Of a DNA stretch of 64,000 nucleotides, positions 1 through 10,904 are shown piece after piece (position 1 is the stretch's first letter; each line of letters opens with the position of its first letter). The notes under the pieces were generated by a model, which had not been told where the DNA came from, ran no database searches, and worked only from the letters and a program-made list of their open reading frames with translations. The stretch is from Gentiana macrophylla (taxonomy: Eukaryota > Streptophyta > Magnoliopsida > Gentianales > Gentianaceae). Position numbers and translations under genes: made by a program. The DNA lies in the NCBI GenBank assembly GCA_026214975.1, contig JAOBSW010001049.1, positions 36,546-100,545 of the forward strand, written 5' to 3'.

Positions 1-1115
1 TCAAATATCTATTACTAATAAAGTGGTCAAGACTTTGTTTTTATTATTAGGAATTATTATTATTATATTTTGAATTATTAGTTTTATTTTAGTTTATTTG
101 AATATTATAAGGAAAAGAAAATAAAATAATTGGGCTAGGCCCATATGAGGGCTATCAGCACTTTATTGCTGCGGGAATTTGCTGGGAAAAGAATTTTACA
201 GGACCGAAGACAACAGAACATTACGGACGGAAGAAAGGGATCGGCTGCTGCTATTTTTATTTCCATTCCTTGGTGCGAAGAACAATCGATTCATTTTGTA
301 TTTTCTACCTTAATGGTTTATTTTTAATTTCGTTTATTTCCAGTTAAATAGTTATTGAAACTCCGATCGATGCGATTGTGAGACCTAATTGATTTTCATT
401 CTTATTGGTTTATTGATATTTATTCGCTTTCCGGGCAATAATTTGATAACTACATAATTGATTTAGTTGTTTCTGCAGGATAATTAATTCGTTATTTAGT
501 CAATTACCAATTCAAACGATAAATACGTCAACGTTTATTGGCTTTGATATAGTGGTAAATGATATGATTTTGCCGGTTCATAGCGCGTAGAATCCACTAT
601 CATGAAAACAAATAATCTAGGTTAAAATTAGTCCGGTTGGATTAATACTTGAACTGGGTCTCTCAAACCTTAATGCTTCTGGGATTCCAAACTCTTATGA
701 CCGTGTCAGAGTGTCTTCCGGTTAGGGTATAATTAACGACCGTGTCTTGATTATCGAATTTAGGAGAGATTGGTCGCTTGGCGGTTGTCGGTGGCTATAA
801 CAAGTTTATCAATGAATTAGTGAGTCATTCTTGCGTCGGTGATCAATCGAGTAAATCGAGATGGAAATAATCGCTGAATTGGAGCCTTCTTATTATTGAT
901 TTTATTACTATTTTATATCTCTTTTGTCTTGATTATTAGAATTCTTCATTTTAGTTACTACAATTTTAGTCAATACACAACCACTTCGATCTTCTTTATT
1001 GTTGTCCTGAAAGAAATAATCTTCCGTTCCCTGTGGGATTCGACCCCTACTTGCCCTATACTAGTTATAGAGTAAAAAGAGATATTTATTTGGTGGTTTA
1101 ACGACACACCATATA
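1..1115 (+). mobile_element. LTR-like remnant (U5-type end), lineage uncertain
   Basis: A+T-rich DNA without a credible gene. Near 1029-1062 it has the phrase CCTGTGGGATTCGACCCC followed by a run reading toward a CCCTATACTA string. The same kind of phrase occurs near the 3' end of the Athila-type LTRs later in this window (for example around 34585-34625 and, reversed, around 21860). I infer a plus-strand LTR 3' half. I see no TG start, no primer binding site after it and no second copy, so the ends are approximate. A short ORF at 145-327 has no recognisable feature. Confidence 0.4.
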
Positions 1116-1714
1116 TCCACCACGAGATATCGTTTGCAACCTATCAGTGGATCACACCGATAGCCACGGGTTTAACCCGATAGTGTACACATTCCGCGAA
1201 GTCCTCTACCATTCAAGCCGCTTATATAGGCCAGAGTTGTTCACTTTCATCGACAAATTTCACACACACATCGCGATGTAGACTTGTGCCTAACCAATAA
1301 TGACTTGGCATTTAGTCTTTTACTACACAATTATGTATTTATTAGTCATTAACTAACCACCTATGAGTTTTCAAAGCAAACCTCACCTTAACAGCTCTAC
1401 TCCCTCACTTAGACAGCTAGACACAACACCCTATCAAATACACATACATCGGTGAATACTAATTCACCAAAGTACAAGCATATCATGCTCTTCCGACGGT
1501 CCAAAACTTCAACTCTTATGAAGGATCCATTCGGCGCTGAAACCAAACGCATAACACGCTAAATCAAGGCATGTTCATGCTCATTTAGTGTTATTAAAAC
1601 AATAAATAAAATTTAAAACTGGTCTCGGGGCTTAAAACTCTCTAAAACCCAAAACAGAGCTCAATCCGCACGCATTGACCAACCATAAACATTAAGGATG
1701 CTCATGTTCTGACA

Positions 1715-1905
1715 ACGCGCACGCATGCCCACACAATGCGCGCACACAAAACTCTCTGAATCCTAAAGTTAACTTCTGGGACCTCAATGCACGTGCATGC
1801 ACACTTAATGCGCACGCACAAAGCCCCCAGTATCCGATTCCCACTCTCTGATCCCGCAATGTGCACGCACTACTCCCACTGCGCGCACATTGGACCCAAA
1901 AAAAA
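1715..1905. repeat. Cluster of alternating purine-pyrimidine GCGCAC/ATGCAC motifs
   Basis: Several short runs such as GCGCACGCATGC, GCACGTGCATGCAC and CTGCGCGCACATTG are scattered through about 190 bp of otherwise ordinary sequence. They alternate purine and pyrimidine, the base pattern that favours left-handed DNA. The cluster sits inside the LTR-like stretch and recalls the GC-rich motif arrays in the U3 of the Athila LTRs further right. The two are not homologous. Confidence 0.5.
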
Positions 1906-2597
1906 CCCTAACATCAATTTTATGCACTTGTATGATTCCAAATCCTTTCCAACATGTTCTACATCAAGTTTGACAGCAAAACAACAATAAAAACCCAACT
2001 TAAACATGTCATAACATAACATGCTTCTCTAATCACCATTGCATAAGATTTCTTGCATCAAAACAACTTTAGCACTTATCCAAACTTTATAAAACTTGAC
2101 ATAACACAATAGTAAGATCTCTTACATTCTAGCATGCAATTCCAACACCAAACTTCAAGTAAAACTGCAGCCCTTGACCAAAACTCAAACAAAACCTATT
2201 TGATCCAGAATCGATTCACAAACCAATTACGATCAAGGTTTCTAAACAACTAGGGCTTCGAATTATACCAAGAGAAACACTAAAACTTGATCATATCGAA
2301 TGATCTTCCACAAAGGGTGAAATTCATACCTTGATGAAACTTGGAAATCTTGCGGTCAAAACGTTCCCTATCTTCTCATGATTCCTACGCTCTACTTTGA
2401 TCTGAAAACCACAAAAAAAATCATTTAGAATTTTTATGAAGTAACTTTCCTTTCTTTTGCTCTCAAACTTGCAGAGTTCGTGTTTTCACTTTCTCACAAC
2501 TTGCTAGAGTAATGGGAGGTTTATTTTTCCAAAATAAACTACCCCATTATTGCTAATTAAATTAATTCCACTTAATTACAAAATCCACAAATTTCAG

Positions 2598-2598
<1 letters not shown>

Positions 2599-2652
<54 letters not shown>
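2599..2652. repeat. (TA)n microsatellite
   Basis: About 27 uninterrupted TA dinucleotides, flanked by A+T-rich DNA inside the degraded LTR-like region. Its length is likely polymorphic and error-prone in any assembly. Confidence 0.97.
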
Positions 2653-2656
<4 letters not shown>

Positions 2657-2770
2657 CTTTTAATCCAAAATAATTAAATTTAATATTTCGTTCACGCATA
2701 ATGACACGTCTGTCATTTTCCGTGAATTGAATTACAAATGGATTAATGTTGGGTGGGGTAGATAGGTAAT

Positions 2771-3318
2771 CGATGATGTATAAATCGTCACTGTGTCCTT
2801 GCGGTGTATAGACGGTGGATATCTCTGTTTGTATTAAGGTGGTGTGATACTCCGGCGGGTGGCGGTGTGGAGGAATAAAAATGGATGAGCTTTGGCTTGC
2901 AAGTGTAGTGTATATTTCATCCTCTTTTAGTTTACAATGACCACACCTTTTATAGAGGTGGGTAACTTAGGGAATAAGTAATCTATTAGCATTCCACTAA
3001 CAATTTAGGTTTAACTTAGATATTTAAGTAAGACGAAATATCTAAGATACAAGTGGGGAAAAGATGCGGATCAACCGCGCCATCTCTCGAGGTCGCAAGG
3101 AGCAAGCCTTTTCTCGCCTCGCCCCTTGGCGCCCCTTCTTGACTTGCTCGGATGAGATCCACAGGATCTGTTGCACTTGCACTGGGGCCGCAAATGCTTT
3201 GGTCGCGCGAGGTGAGACACGATGGCCGCCCTCTTTGCGATCTCTTCTGTCATGCCGGAGGATGGCCGCAGTGGGTTGTCTCCCACTGTTGAGGTGGTGG
3301 AATTATTTATACCCATCA
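2771..3318 (-). repeat. Retand-like 3' LTR
   Basis: It matches 51891-52442 along its length, with scattered small indels. In element orientation it starts TGATGGGTATAAA at 3318, preceded by a polypurine tract, and ends in a slightly mutated form of the other LTR's CATCATCA terminus at 2771. The start carries a TATA-like TATAAATAA. Confidence 0.9.
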
Positions 3319-3320
3319 AT

Positions 3321-3332
3321 GGCCCCCTACTC
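3321..3332 (-). promoter_or_regulatory. Polypurine tract of the Retand-like element
   Basis: On the minus strand the sequence reads AGTAGGGGGCC directly before the LTR start. This is the expected position of the plus-strand DNA primer for reverse transcription. Confidence 0.8.
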
Positions 3333-3379
3333 CGTGCTTTAATGATATTCCCTAAGGATATGAAGGATGGAGTAATTAT

Positions 3380-3830
3380 CAACACCTTTTATGACCTCGT
3401 CGTCGGATGCGACTTGTACACTTAAGGCCGTGCTTTTAAAGCAAGCGACCTCAAAGTAACTTTGGGTCAGTTTTTGCGACCTTGTCGTCGATGCGACTTG
3501 TTCACTAAGGGCCGTGCTTTCAAAGCATCGCGGCTTTTGAAGCAACTCTGGGCTGCTTTTTTGCGACCTTGTCGTCTGATGCGACTTGTTTACTAAGGGC
3601 CGTGCTTTCAAAGCACGCGCCTTGAAAAGTAACTCTGGGTGCGATTTTGCGACCTTGTCGTCGATGCGACTTGTTCACTCAAGGGCCGTGCTTTCAAAGC
3701 ATCGCGCCTTCAAGCAACTCTGGCCTGCGTGCTTTTTGCGACCTTGTCGCCTCGATGCGACTTGTTCACTAAGGGCCGTGCTTTCAAAGCACGCGCCTTA
3801 AAGCAACTTTGGGTCGGATTTGGTGGAGGC
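3380..3830. repeat. ~84-91-bp tandem repeat in the Retand-like 3' region
   Basis: Five consecutive units, each containing GATGCGACTTGT, then AAGGGCCGTGCTTTCAAAGC, then a CAACTCTGGG-like string and TTTTTGCGACCTTGTCG. The GCGACTTG anchor falls at 3409, 3493, 3581, 3666 and 3757, giving unit lengths of 84, 88, 85 and 91 bp. The array lies just inside the 3' LTR. Retand of Silene is known for an amplified tandem repeat in this position. Short overlapping ORFs here are repeat artefacts. Confidence 0.92.
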
Positions 3831-4030
3831 GAGATCGTCAATCGTGGTCACGACGTCGATCCCTCCAGTACCATTTCGCTTGTTGAGTAATGCAGCCGCT
3901 TTGCAGAGATCGCCTGGCGGTTGCACGTGAGCATTGATGGGATGCCCTTCAATTTTGAAACTGATAACTGCCGCCCCAATCTGAACCGTCGGATAAAGGG
4001 TTCCCAACCGTTCGATCGTGGCCCCCTTGC

Positions 4031-4040
4031 CTATATAAGG
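4031..4040 (+). promoter_or_regulatory. TATA box for the opposite-strand unit of the Retand-like element
   Basis: CTATATAAGG on the plus strand, opposite to the element's own direction. It is followed by a pyrimidine-rich stretch (CTTTCACCCTCAACCTCC) typical of a plant start region. About 210 bp downstream comes a good 5' splice site, then a coding region. Promoter function is inferred from the motif and layout only. Confidence 0.55.
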
Positions 4041-4253
4041 CTTTCACCCTCAACCTCCTCACACTTTTAGCATTCCTTATTTCCTTCATTTGTTTATCGA
4101 TCGGAATTCTTAAGGTTTCTTGGCGGAGCTTTGAAGGTTATTGGCGGAGCTTTGGTGGTTTTAGGATTTCAAGGTGGTTCTTTTGAAGATTCCGCCACTT
4201 TCTTGAGCATTTCAGTCTTCACGCGGATTTACTCTTTTCCTCAAACAAATTGG

Positions 4254-4580
4254 GTAAGAATTCCTCTCTTTTAACTCTTTTATTCATCCATCCTGCGTTA
4301 TTTTTCCATAGACATCATTTTCATCTTTCTTTCTCGCAACGGGATGCAACCTCGATTTGTTTCTGATTAATAATGGGGGTTTTTCCTGGGGAGAGATTAT
4401 AGCTTTCCTGGGAAAATTGGGGTTTCACCCGCTCCCCTGCTTTCCTCTGTAATTTTATTTGCGATCTCTCTTGCAAAAACGGAGGAGGCGGCATTGAAGT
4501 GGGTGCGATCACCTTCCTGGGGTAATTTATTATTATACCAGGTCTGAAAGCTCCACCTTTTTCCTCCCTTGTTTTTGCAG
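4254..4580 (+). other. Candidate GT-AG intron in the antisense unit
   Basis: A plausible donor TGG/GTAAGAA lies at 4251-4260. A strong acceptor, TTGTTTTTGCAG, ends at 4580, immediately before the start of the antisense reading frame. The interval (327 bp) is pyrimidine-rich toward its 3' end, and the upstream segment 4041-4253 contains no ATG, so it would be a non-coding first exon. RNA evidence is absent. Confidence 0.5.
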
Positions 4581-6746
4581 GATGTCGGGGATGATTATTC
4601 TAGCGATGATTCTGCGGAAAGGGAGATTTATGATTATGCTGAAGATGACCCCATATTATCTACGGCCTCAATCGGCGATCTAACTGGACGAGGTGGAAGT
4701 GGAAAGTACTCGCGCAGTGTTGGCGAGATTATCTGGCGATGAGGTCGCTACTATGGATGCCGACCCTTTTGAGTTGGAGGCCTTCATCTCTCGCGAGAAA
4801 TCCCCCGCGTAGAGAGAGCCTTAAAAGAAAAAGCGGGCTCAAAAATCTCCAACTATTCACGGGCTGAAAAATCGCGCCCCGGGTGAAGGACAAGCTGCGG
4901 TCCTAAGTACTAGCGGCGCCCCGAACACGACGAAGCTTATGTTCGGGGCGCGCAGATTCATGAGTTAATGGGGTCCAGTGAGGATGAAAATGCTGAATTG
5001 CCTCGGAAGGATATCGGGTGCCCCAAAAAGAAGAAGAAGAAGAAGAAGAAGAAAATTGCGAGCCAAACCATGGCGATCGGTGAAGCCGCCGCGCCGCCAC
5101 CCACCGAAGAACTCTCGACCTAACAATCCACGAAGCTATGCGGGAGTTTGGGACCATGGCGGCGTATGAGAAGGATGTTGAGAAGAAATGGTCCCGACTC
5201 GTGTGTAAGGCGGCGATCTCAATAGGACCATAAATCGTATATTTGGAATCGACACCAGGGTGTATCGGTTTTCTTTTTCGATTATGAGAAGGAGGCCGAC
5301 AAATTTAAGCCCGGGATCACAAGGATTACGTATGCGCGCGCGCTCCGAGGACACCCTTATCCTCCACTTCCATCATTTGCATGCGGGTGCGAGACCGCCT
5401 TTCGATCCTTTCTTTGTGAAGATCTGCGCGAGGAGATGCAGCGCTTCCTTCGATTTTGCCGGGGCTATTATCCAGTTGATGGCTTTCACGGTTATGTGCC
5501 GGATTTCAAGATTGAGCCGGCGTTAACTTTATTGGGGCAATTTTATCTCTTCGTGGGACGATTGTTCTGGACAAATCTCCACGAGGGCGAAGACTTCGCT
5601 TACTATTCCCGCTTCCCAATAAGTTTCACAAATGGGGCGTGGTACCGAAAGTCGAGTCGAAGGTAGGTTGGCCTTTTCCTGTAAGCGTGAGTCCGCGGAG
5701 GCAAATCCACGCTTTTAATCCTTGACCCCGTGAGTGAGCGGCGCTATGTAAAGGGGTGATGACGTTAATTCGATCGGATGGGGCGGCGCCATCTCGGAGA
5801 AATGTTGCCTGGTTGAACTTCTTGACTGGCGAGCCTTTTGTATGTATGGCGGGCCTAGTAGGTAGGGGAATGCCGTGCCCTTGGTATGAATGGGTGAGAG
5901 TTGCGATCCGGACTGGATTGGGGATTGCCATATCAACAAATGTTTTTCCTCCGAGTGTCCAGAATGTGGGGCGATCCTTCACTTAGGCCGCTTTGTAACT
6001 TTCTTTGTCCACTTGTATTTATTTGTATATGTTCATTTTGTTTTGTTGGGTTCTAAACCGCTTTCCTTTTGTAGGTATGGATCCAAATGCTCGCAGGCTC
6101 AAAGAAACAAGCTTAATGCGAGGCAGCCAAGGCAGCCAATGCTCGACGTGAGGCTCAAGAAAGCTCTAGGAAAGTGCCCGAATCGTGGATGCCTCGGTTG
6201 TCGCCGAGACATATAACCCGGAAGTGCGACTCTTACGCCCTTGTTGCGACTTCCTCCGCCTTGTTGCGAGCCCAGTCGGTGGTGCCTCAAAAAGACTCAT
6301 CCCTCGCTAAAGAGTCGCACGGCGTAAAGCAACCTCAACCAGAGAAGGGAAGGATGATCGCCCACCCAAACGCCCGCTCACGGCCGGTGCATCTTGAAGA
6401 GGTTAAAGCTCCGTGGAGAAGAGCGCGCCCACCGAGACATCGCCACAAAAACCTTTCCTCGAGGTTACTCTGGGAAAGAGGCCCTTTGGTTGGATCCGAG
6501 CTTTACCAGGATCTTGACCTATCCAAAGCTCGCCGGGTTGGTGAAGCAATTCTTGATGTGATTCCTCTTGGGCGATTCCTTTGACTATCCCGATCATGTT
6601 CAAGTGGAGATTGGTGGGGCATACTAGCCCGCTTATGCTCAAGATAATACTCCGCCTCAAGATGAGATCGCGAAATCGAGAGATTTGAGCGGCCGATTTG
6701 GGATTGTCGCTTCTATGGTAAGACCACCTCTTTTTCTCTTCTTCAA

Positions 6747-6777
<31 letters not shown>

Positions 6778-7557
6778 TTTGGCCAACTCCCCTTGCTTTC
6801 CCAGCTCGGCGCTCGTTTGAATAGGTGCTTGAGGCCGAGAGGCGCGAGGCAAAGATGATAAAGGTGACGGCGCAGCTAGGGCGTGATCGACTGTGCAAGA
6901 GTTTCTGCGCTAAAAGAAAGCTAGCACACGTGGTGGCGAGGTGGAAAAGATGAGATCAATCTTGGAGGAGCACTCTAAACCTGGATCTTTGAAATCAATG
7001 AGAAAGTTTCCACTTTGACCAAGGATTTTGCGGGGGCGCAGGAGGAGATCGCTAAGTTGAGGGGTAAGCTCGCTGAGGCGGATACAGTTGCTAAAGAGGC
7101 TGCTGAGAAAGCTGCTGAAGAAGCTGCGAAGAGAGCTGCAGAGGAAGCTGTGAAGAAAACTGCCGAGGCCGTTGAGGAGGCCAAGTCTGGGGCCGTCGCC
7201 GCCTACAAGAATTCAGATGACTTCCTTGACCTCATGGAGCATAGCTTTGATCAGGGTTTTAGTCACTTAGCTCGCTGCATCTGGGCTGACCGAGGCAGAG
7301 AGCACATTACTCTGGAAGATATGCTGCGGTGGGTGAACACGCACCAAGGTCATCCTGATTTAGTGGTTTTTCACCCGGAGATTCCCTATGCCAATGAGCT
7401 TATTACCTCGATACAGACTGAACAGCTTAGTCGTGGCGAGCCTGTTTGGGATCCTGCTCCTGTTAATCCTGTGAACTTTGAGGCGTTGAAGAAGCCGCCG
7501 TCCTCTAAGCAAGGCGATGAGTTCATCAGCACCCCACCTACCCCTCATGATCTCTAG
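4581..7557 (+). pseudogene. Antisense ORF of the Retand-like element (gypsy-type transposon domain-like)
   Basis: A plus-strand coding relic opposite to gag-pol. It starts with a very acidic segment (4581-4800, with DDYSSDDSAE-like residues). A central part (about 5200-5900) carries phrases such as FYLFVGRLFW and NGAWYRK in alternating frames. This resembles the gypsy-type transposon domain (Transposase_28-like) found in antisense ORFs of Tat elements. An alanine/glutamate-rich coiled coil follows at 7015-7200. The last intact stretch, 7015-7557 (180 codons), ends NSDDFLDLMEHSFDQG..., ...TPPTPHDL, then TAG. The start codon region is itself shifted, and many frameshifts and stops occur upstream of 7015. 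Function is unknown. The family label is from recognised phrasing, not a search. Confidence 0.6.
4916..4951. repeat. Perfect 12-bp inverted repeat in the antisense ORF
   Basis: GCGCCCCGAACA at 4916-4927 and its exact complement TGTTCGGGGCGC at 4940-4951 are separated by 12 nt. The arms would form a stable hairpin in RNA of either strand. No role is known. Confidence 0.9.
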
Positions 7558-8063
7558 ATTTTTGGATTTTCCTGCGAGCCCTTTAAAAATTTGACTTGTA
7601 ACCTTGACTATTTATCTTTGTGATTTGCCTGAATTTTGAGTTGTAATATCTTGACAATTTACTCTCTGCATTTTCTATTTATAAGATTTGATTTTTTCCC
7701 GTCCCTGATTTGTGTTGACTATCTGGCGGTCTTTAGCGAGGCTGTGATAGGCATTACTTTATCCTCTGTATGCGGTCCTCTTGATTTGTGCGAGGTCTTT
7801 TACATAATTTGTTGGAGTACGCGGTCACGAAACGTCGTCGTCTTGTCCTAACCATGGTCGCTATGCGGTGTCAATTGTCAAGATTTCCGCGGCCCTATGA
7901 GCAGTGTTGTCAGAAATTTAGCCTCTCAGAGCAGCCTTTGACCGTGTCATTAACGCAGAGTTATGACCCCTAATAAATAGGTGTCCAGTGTAAACTGTAG
8001 CCATAAATTTCGGTCTCTTTATGGTCTCGGCGTTCTGCCGCTTTGGTTATATCCTCCTTTTAG
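7558..8063. other. Spacer between the two antisense units
   Basis: No supported gene. It contains the T-rich 3' flank of the first antisense ORF and A+T-rich DNA leading to the second TATA box. Short plus-strand ORFs here (7636-7851, 7788-7973) have no recognisable domain. Confidence 0.4.
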
Positions 8064-8074
8064 TATAAAAAGGG
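8064..8074 (+). promoter_or_regulatory. Second opposite-strand TATA box
   Basis: TATAAAAAGGG on the plus strand, about 110 bp before an ATG at 8183 that opens a reading frame. The arrangement parallels the TATA box at 4031. It is supported by motif and position only. Confidence 0.45.
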
Positions 8075-8182
8075 AGTACCTTGGAACTCATTCGCCTCTT
8101 GCCTTATCTTTGAATTTGCTTTCTTTCTTACGCAATTTGTTCATTATCCTCTTTATTGTTTTATCCCCTTTACTTTACGCTT

Positions 8183-8830
8183 ATGTCTCACCCAGGAAAA
8201 GCGGCCGGGTTCGGATATGGAAAGCTCGTCCCTATTCGTGATGTATCCCTTTCTTCTTTCTCGCCTCGACATTGCTAAAGATCATTTCTGGCGCTATTTT
8301 GAGTGGGTTGAGCTGCGAAGGAGAGGGTTTAAATCGAGCAAGGTCGAGAGGTGACGGTTCTCTCTTGCGCAGACGCTTTTTTTTAAGGGGGGCGATTTTG
8401 TTGCACCACCTTCGTCAATACTTCCCAATCTTTCAATAGTGAGGAGTTCTATTCCATCTTGTCGAAGTTTGCTTCGAGGGGGATCGCCATTGCATTACCC
8501 TTCGTGGCGTCGCGGTCATTTTACTCGGAATCCATCAATGGTGCCCTGGGTATACCCGCTTATCGACCCTTATCCCATTATGAGCTCGCTTGGAACCTTG
8601 CCGATGAGTCAAGTAGACAATCTTGCTTGTGCGAAGAGCCCTTCGCGAGCTCTTTCCTCGATTATGAGCGACCTCGTGTCTTTGGGACCTACGTGTCGAT
8701 CTTTCTCGCAGCAATCGTGAGTGGAAAAGGTTCATCAACTCGCGCGCGCCTCTCTTGTCCACGGATAACGATTTGTTAGTGAAGCCGTAGCTTTGCTTTT
8801 GCACGCTATTCGCGATCATCGCGTTGATAT
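8183..8830 (+). pseudogene. Second antisense ORF remnant, unknown function
   Basis: It begins with ATG at 8183 (MSHPGKAAGFGYGKLVPIRD...) and reads 31 codons to a stop. A one-base shift lets the frame continue as DIAKDHFWRYFEWVELRRRG. A longer open stretch at 8459-8779 contains SESINGALGIPAYRPLSHYE and EEPFASSFLDYERP. These look like real protein text rather than a shadow of gag-pol, because pol on the other strand ends near 9120. I do not recognise a family. It is convergent with the integrase region. Confidence 0.4.
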
Positions 8831-9119
8831 TGATTGGGGATCTTGATTCATCGGGAAGCGGTTAATTTTGTGGTTTCTATGGACCGACATCGTCGCATCC
8901 CTTTTGCTTCATTAATAACGAAGCTATGCGACTTAAGCGAGGTGCGAAGCATTCACTTTGGATCGTTATAGGTACACTCATTAGATAGAGTGTAACCCGT
9001 TTTTTTTTTTTTGAGATGCATGCAAAGCATGGTAGGCCGCAGATTTCTTTGGAAACAATTGTATTTCTTAATAAATGAAGATGGCTCTTTTATTTCGATT
9101 TCCCTTTCCATATGCCCTG

Positions 9120-10430
9120 TTAAAGACGCGGGCATACATACGCTTTACATATAATATTTTTCAGATTGTCCGCATGCCAGGGTCGGTTGTACTCGCGACC
9201 TTGGTTGTCACTTAATACGTAAGTTCCTTTTTGACTATCCGAGCGATCTCTCCGGTCCTTCCCAGTTTTCCGATAGTTTTCCCTTCTTGGCCTCGTGGCG
9301 GTGGCTTGTCTCTTTCGCAAAACATAATCTCCCCACGGCGAAGTGTGCCCGCGAATACGTTTGTCGTGATGACGCTTCGCCGCCTGTTTATAATTGACTA
9401 AGCGGTTTGTATGCTGGATGCGCCGCTCCTCTACTAGATCAAGCTCGAGTTTACGTGCGCGGTATTATTGACCTCGTATAAAAAACGACCCTAGGGCTTG
9501 GTAAGGCCATTTCCACCGGCGCCATAGCCTCGAGATCCATAAGTTAAGGCAAAAGGAGTTTCCTCGTTGTGATTTTTCGCGACGCCCTGAGTGCCCATAG
9601 AGCCGCCGGAAGGTGATCCGCCGCTGACCGCTTTCTCACCAGGCTCTTCTTTAGTACACTTAGACCTATTTGTTGGCATTTTCAAACTTGCCCATTTCCT
9701 TGTGGGTAACACACGGATGATTGCCAATGTTTAACATTGTTTTCTTCACAAAATTTGTCGAATTCGTCTCTCGAATTGAGGTCCGTGATCGGAAACCACA
9801 ACTCTCGGAACTCGAATCTTGTCCATATTTGATCAAGCAAAAAGTATGTTATATCCTGGTGTTGGTTTTTACCAAGGCCTTAGCCTCGACCCATTTAGTA
9901 AAATAATCCATCTGCGGCGACCACATACTCGCATCCCGAGCTTACCCTTCCTCAAAGGTCCGATGAGGTCAATTGCCCACATGTCGAAGGGCCAGGCCGC
10001 TACAACTATGCTTTGTTCGACCGAGGTAGCCTGGGATACTTGGCGAACCTCGGCAAACATCACATGCCTGGTATATGCTTTGGCGTCTTTCGCTAATTTC
10101 GCCAATAGTATCCGGCCAGAGTACTTTCTGTGCTAGCGTTCGATTGGCGGGATGGCCGCCGCACATTCCCTCGTGTAGTTCTGTTAGAATGCCCGTTACC
10201 TCCTCAGGTCGCACGCATCGCAGAAGGGGTTTTGAGAATGAATGACGGTAAAGCACATCGTCCATAATCATATATCTTGCAGCCCTTTTTACCAAGGCCT
10301 TAGCTTCGCACGGATCACTGGGAAGCTCCCCTAGCTCAATGTAAGATTTCATGATGTCGACCCAACAAGTATTCCTGGGTTGGAAGTCCATGACCTCGAC
10401 TTGAGAAATGGCGGGCTCAAAGAGATGCTC
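9120..10430 (-). pseudogene. Integrase region of the Retand-like element
   Basis: It encodes the enzyme that inserts element DNA into the host genome. In order on the minus strand: an HHCC-type zinc region (HEGMCGGHPANRTLAQKVL, then a C-x2-C) at about 10200-10060; the catalytic core start WPFDMWAIDLIGPL at about 10000-9960; core-end phrase ETPFALTYGSR near 9540; and a C-terminal GKLSENWEGP segment near 9270. Stops and frame changes break it in at least four places. The coding part ends near 9120, facing the antisense unit that ends near 8830. Confidence 0.8.
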
Positions 10431-10904
10431 GACCATGATGCTAGGATCGCACGATGCATCTTCATTGGTCAATTTGGATAAATAGTCTGCCCTATGATTA
10501 TCCTCTCGGGGGATGTTTTTGAACTGGCAATATGCAAAGCTGCTTTCGAGTTTTTTGACGAGGTTGATATACCTTTGTAATATTTCGCAATGAATGCCGA
10601 AAGAGCCATTGATTTGATTCACAACCAACTGTGAGTCGCAAAATACCTGTATATTTTTGACTTTCATGGCTTTGGCGAGCTTTAAACCAGCGATGACGGC
10701 CTCATACTCTGCCTGGTTATTAGAGGCGGTGAAATCGAATCTCAGAGCCTGCTCGATTTCCTCTGATGTGCCCGGCTCTAACAGGATTATCCCTGCGCCG
10801 CACCCTTTGTGACTGGCGGCCCCATCGACGTAGAGTTGCCAACGGTGACTTGGTCTAAAAGGCTCGTCCTCTGTGGCTACCTTATCTGGTTGCATTTGGG
10901 GCAA
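10431..10904 (-). pseudogene. Second (archaeal-type) RNase H of the Retand-like element
   Basis: The longest intact pol segment. It shows the RNase H signature: LYVDGAASHKGCGAGIIL (first Asp), NNQAEYEAVIAGL (Glu), CDSQLVVNQ (second Asp) and a late NIPREDNHRADYLSKL (Asp). It follows a separate, degraded gypsy-type RNase H at 10905-11449. Presence of two RNase H domains is the defining feature of the Tat lineage, where the second domain is of archaeal type. The open frame runs on to 9969 and joins the integrase zinc region without a stop. Confidence 0.85.

Larger units (their letters stand above)
1116..2770. other. Degenerate non-coding DNA, probably an old minus-strand LTR
   Basis: No gene is seen. 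Read on the minus strand, the right part looks like an LTR: an A+T-rich block with a TA microsatellite, then a purine-rich stretch, then sequence resembling a transcribed leader (about 2250-2480). No coding domain, LTR pair or target-site duplication is visible. The Retand-like element begins immediately to the right at 2771. Confidence 0.3.

Noticed and set aside
3064..3425. Overlapping ORFs on both strands at the left LTR
   Set aside because: They lie across the Retand-like LTR and PPT; the matching region at 52.2 kb does not keep the same frames.
5626..5982. Minus-strand ORFs opposite the antisense unit (118 and 74 codons)
   Set aside because: They have no domain and follow the reverse complement of the recognisable plus-strand coding text.
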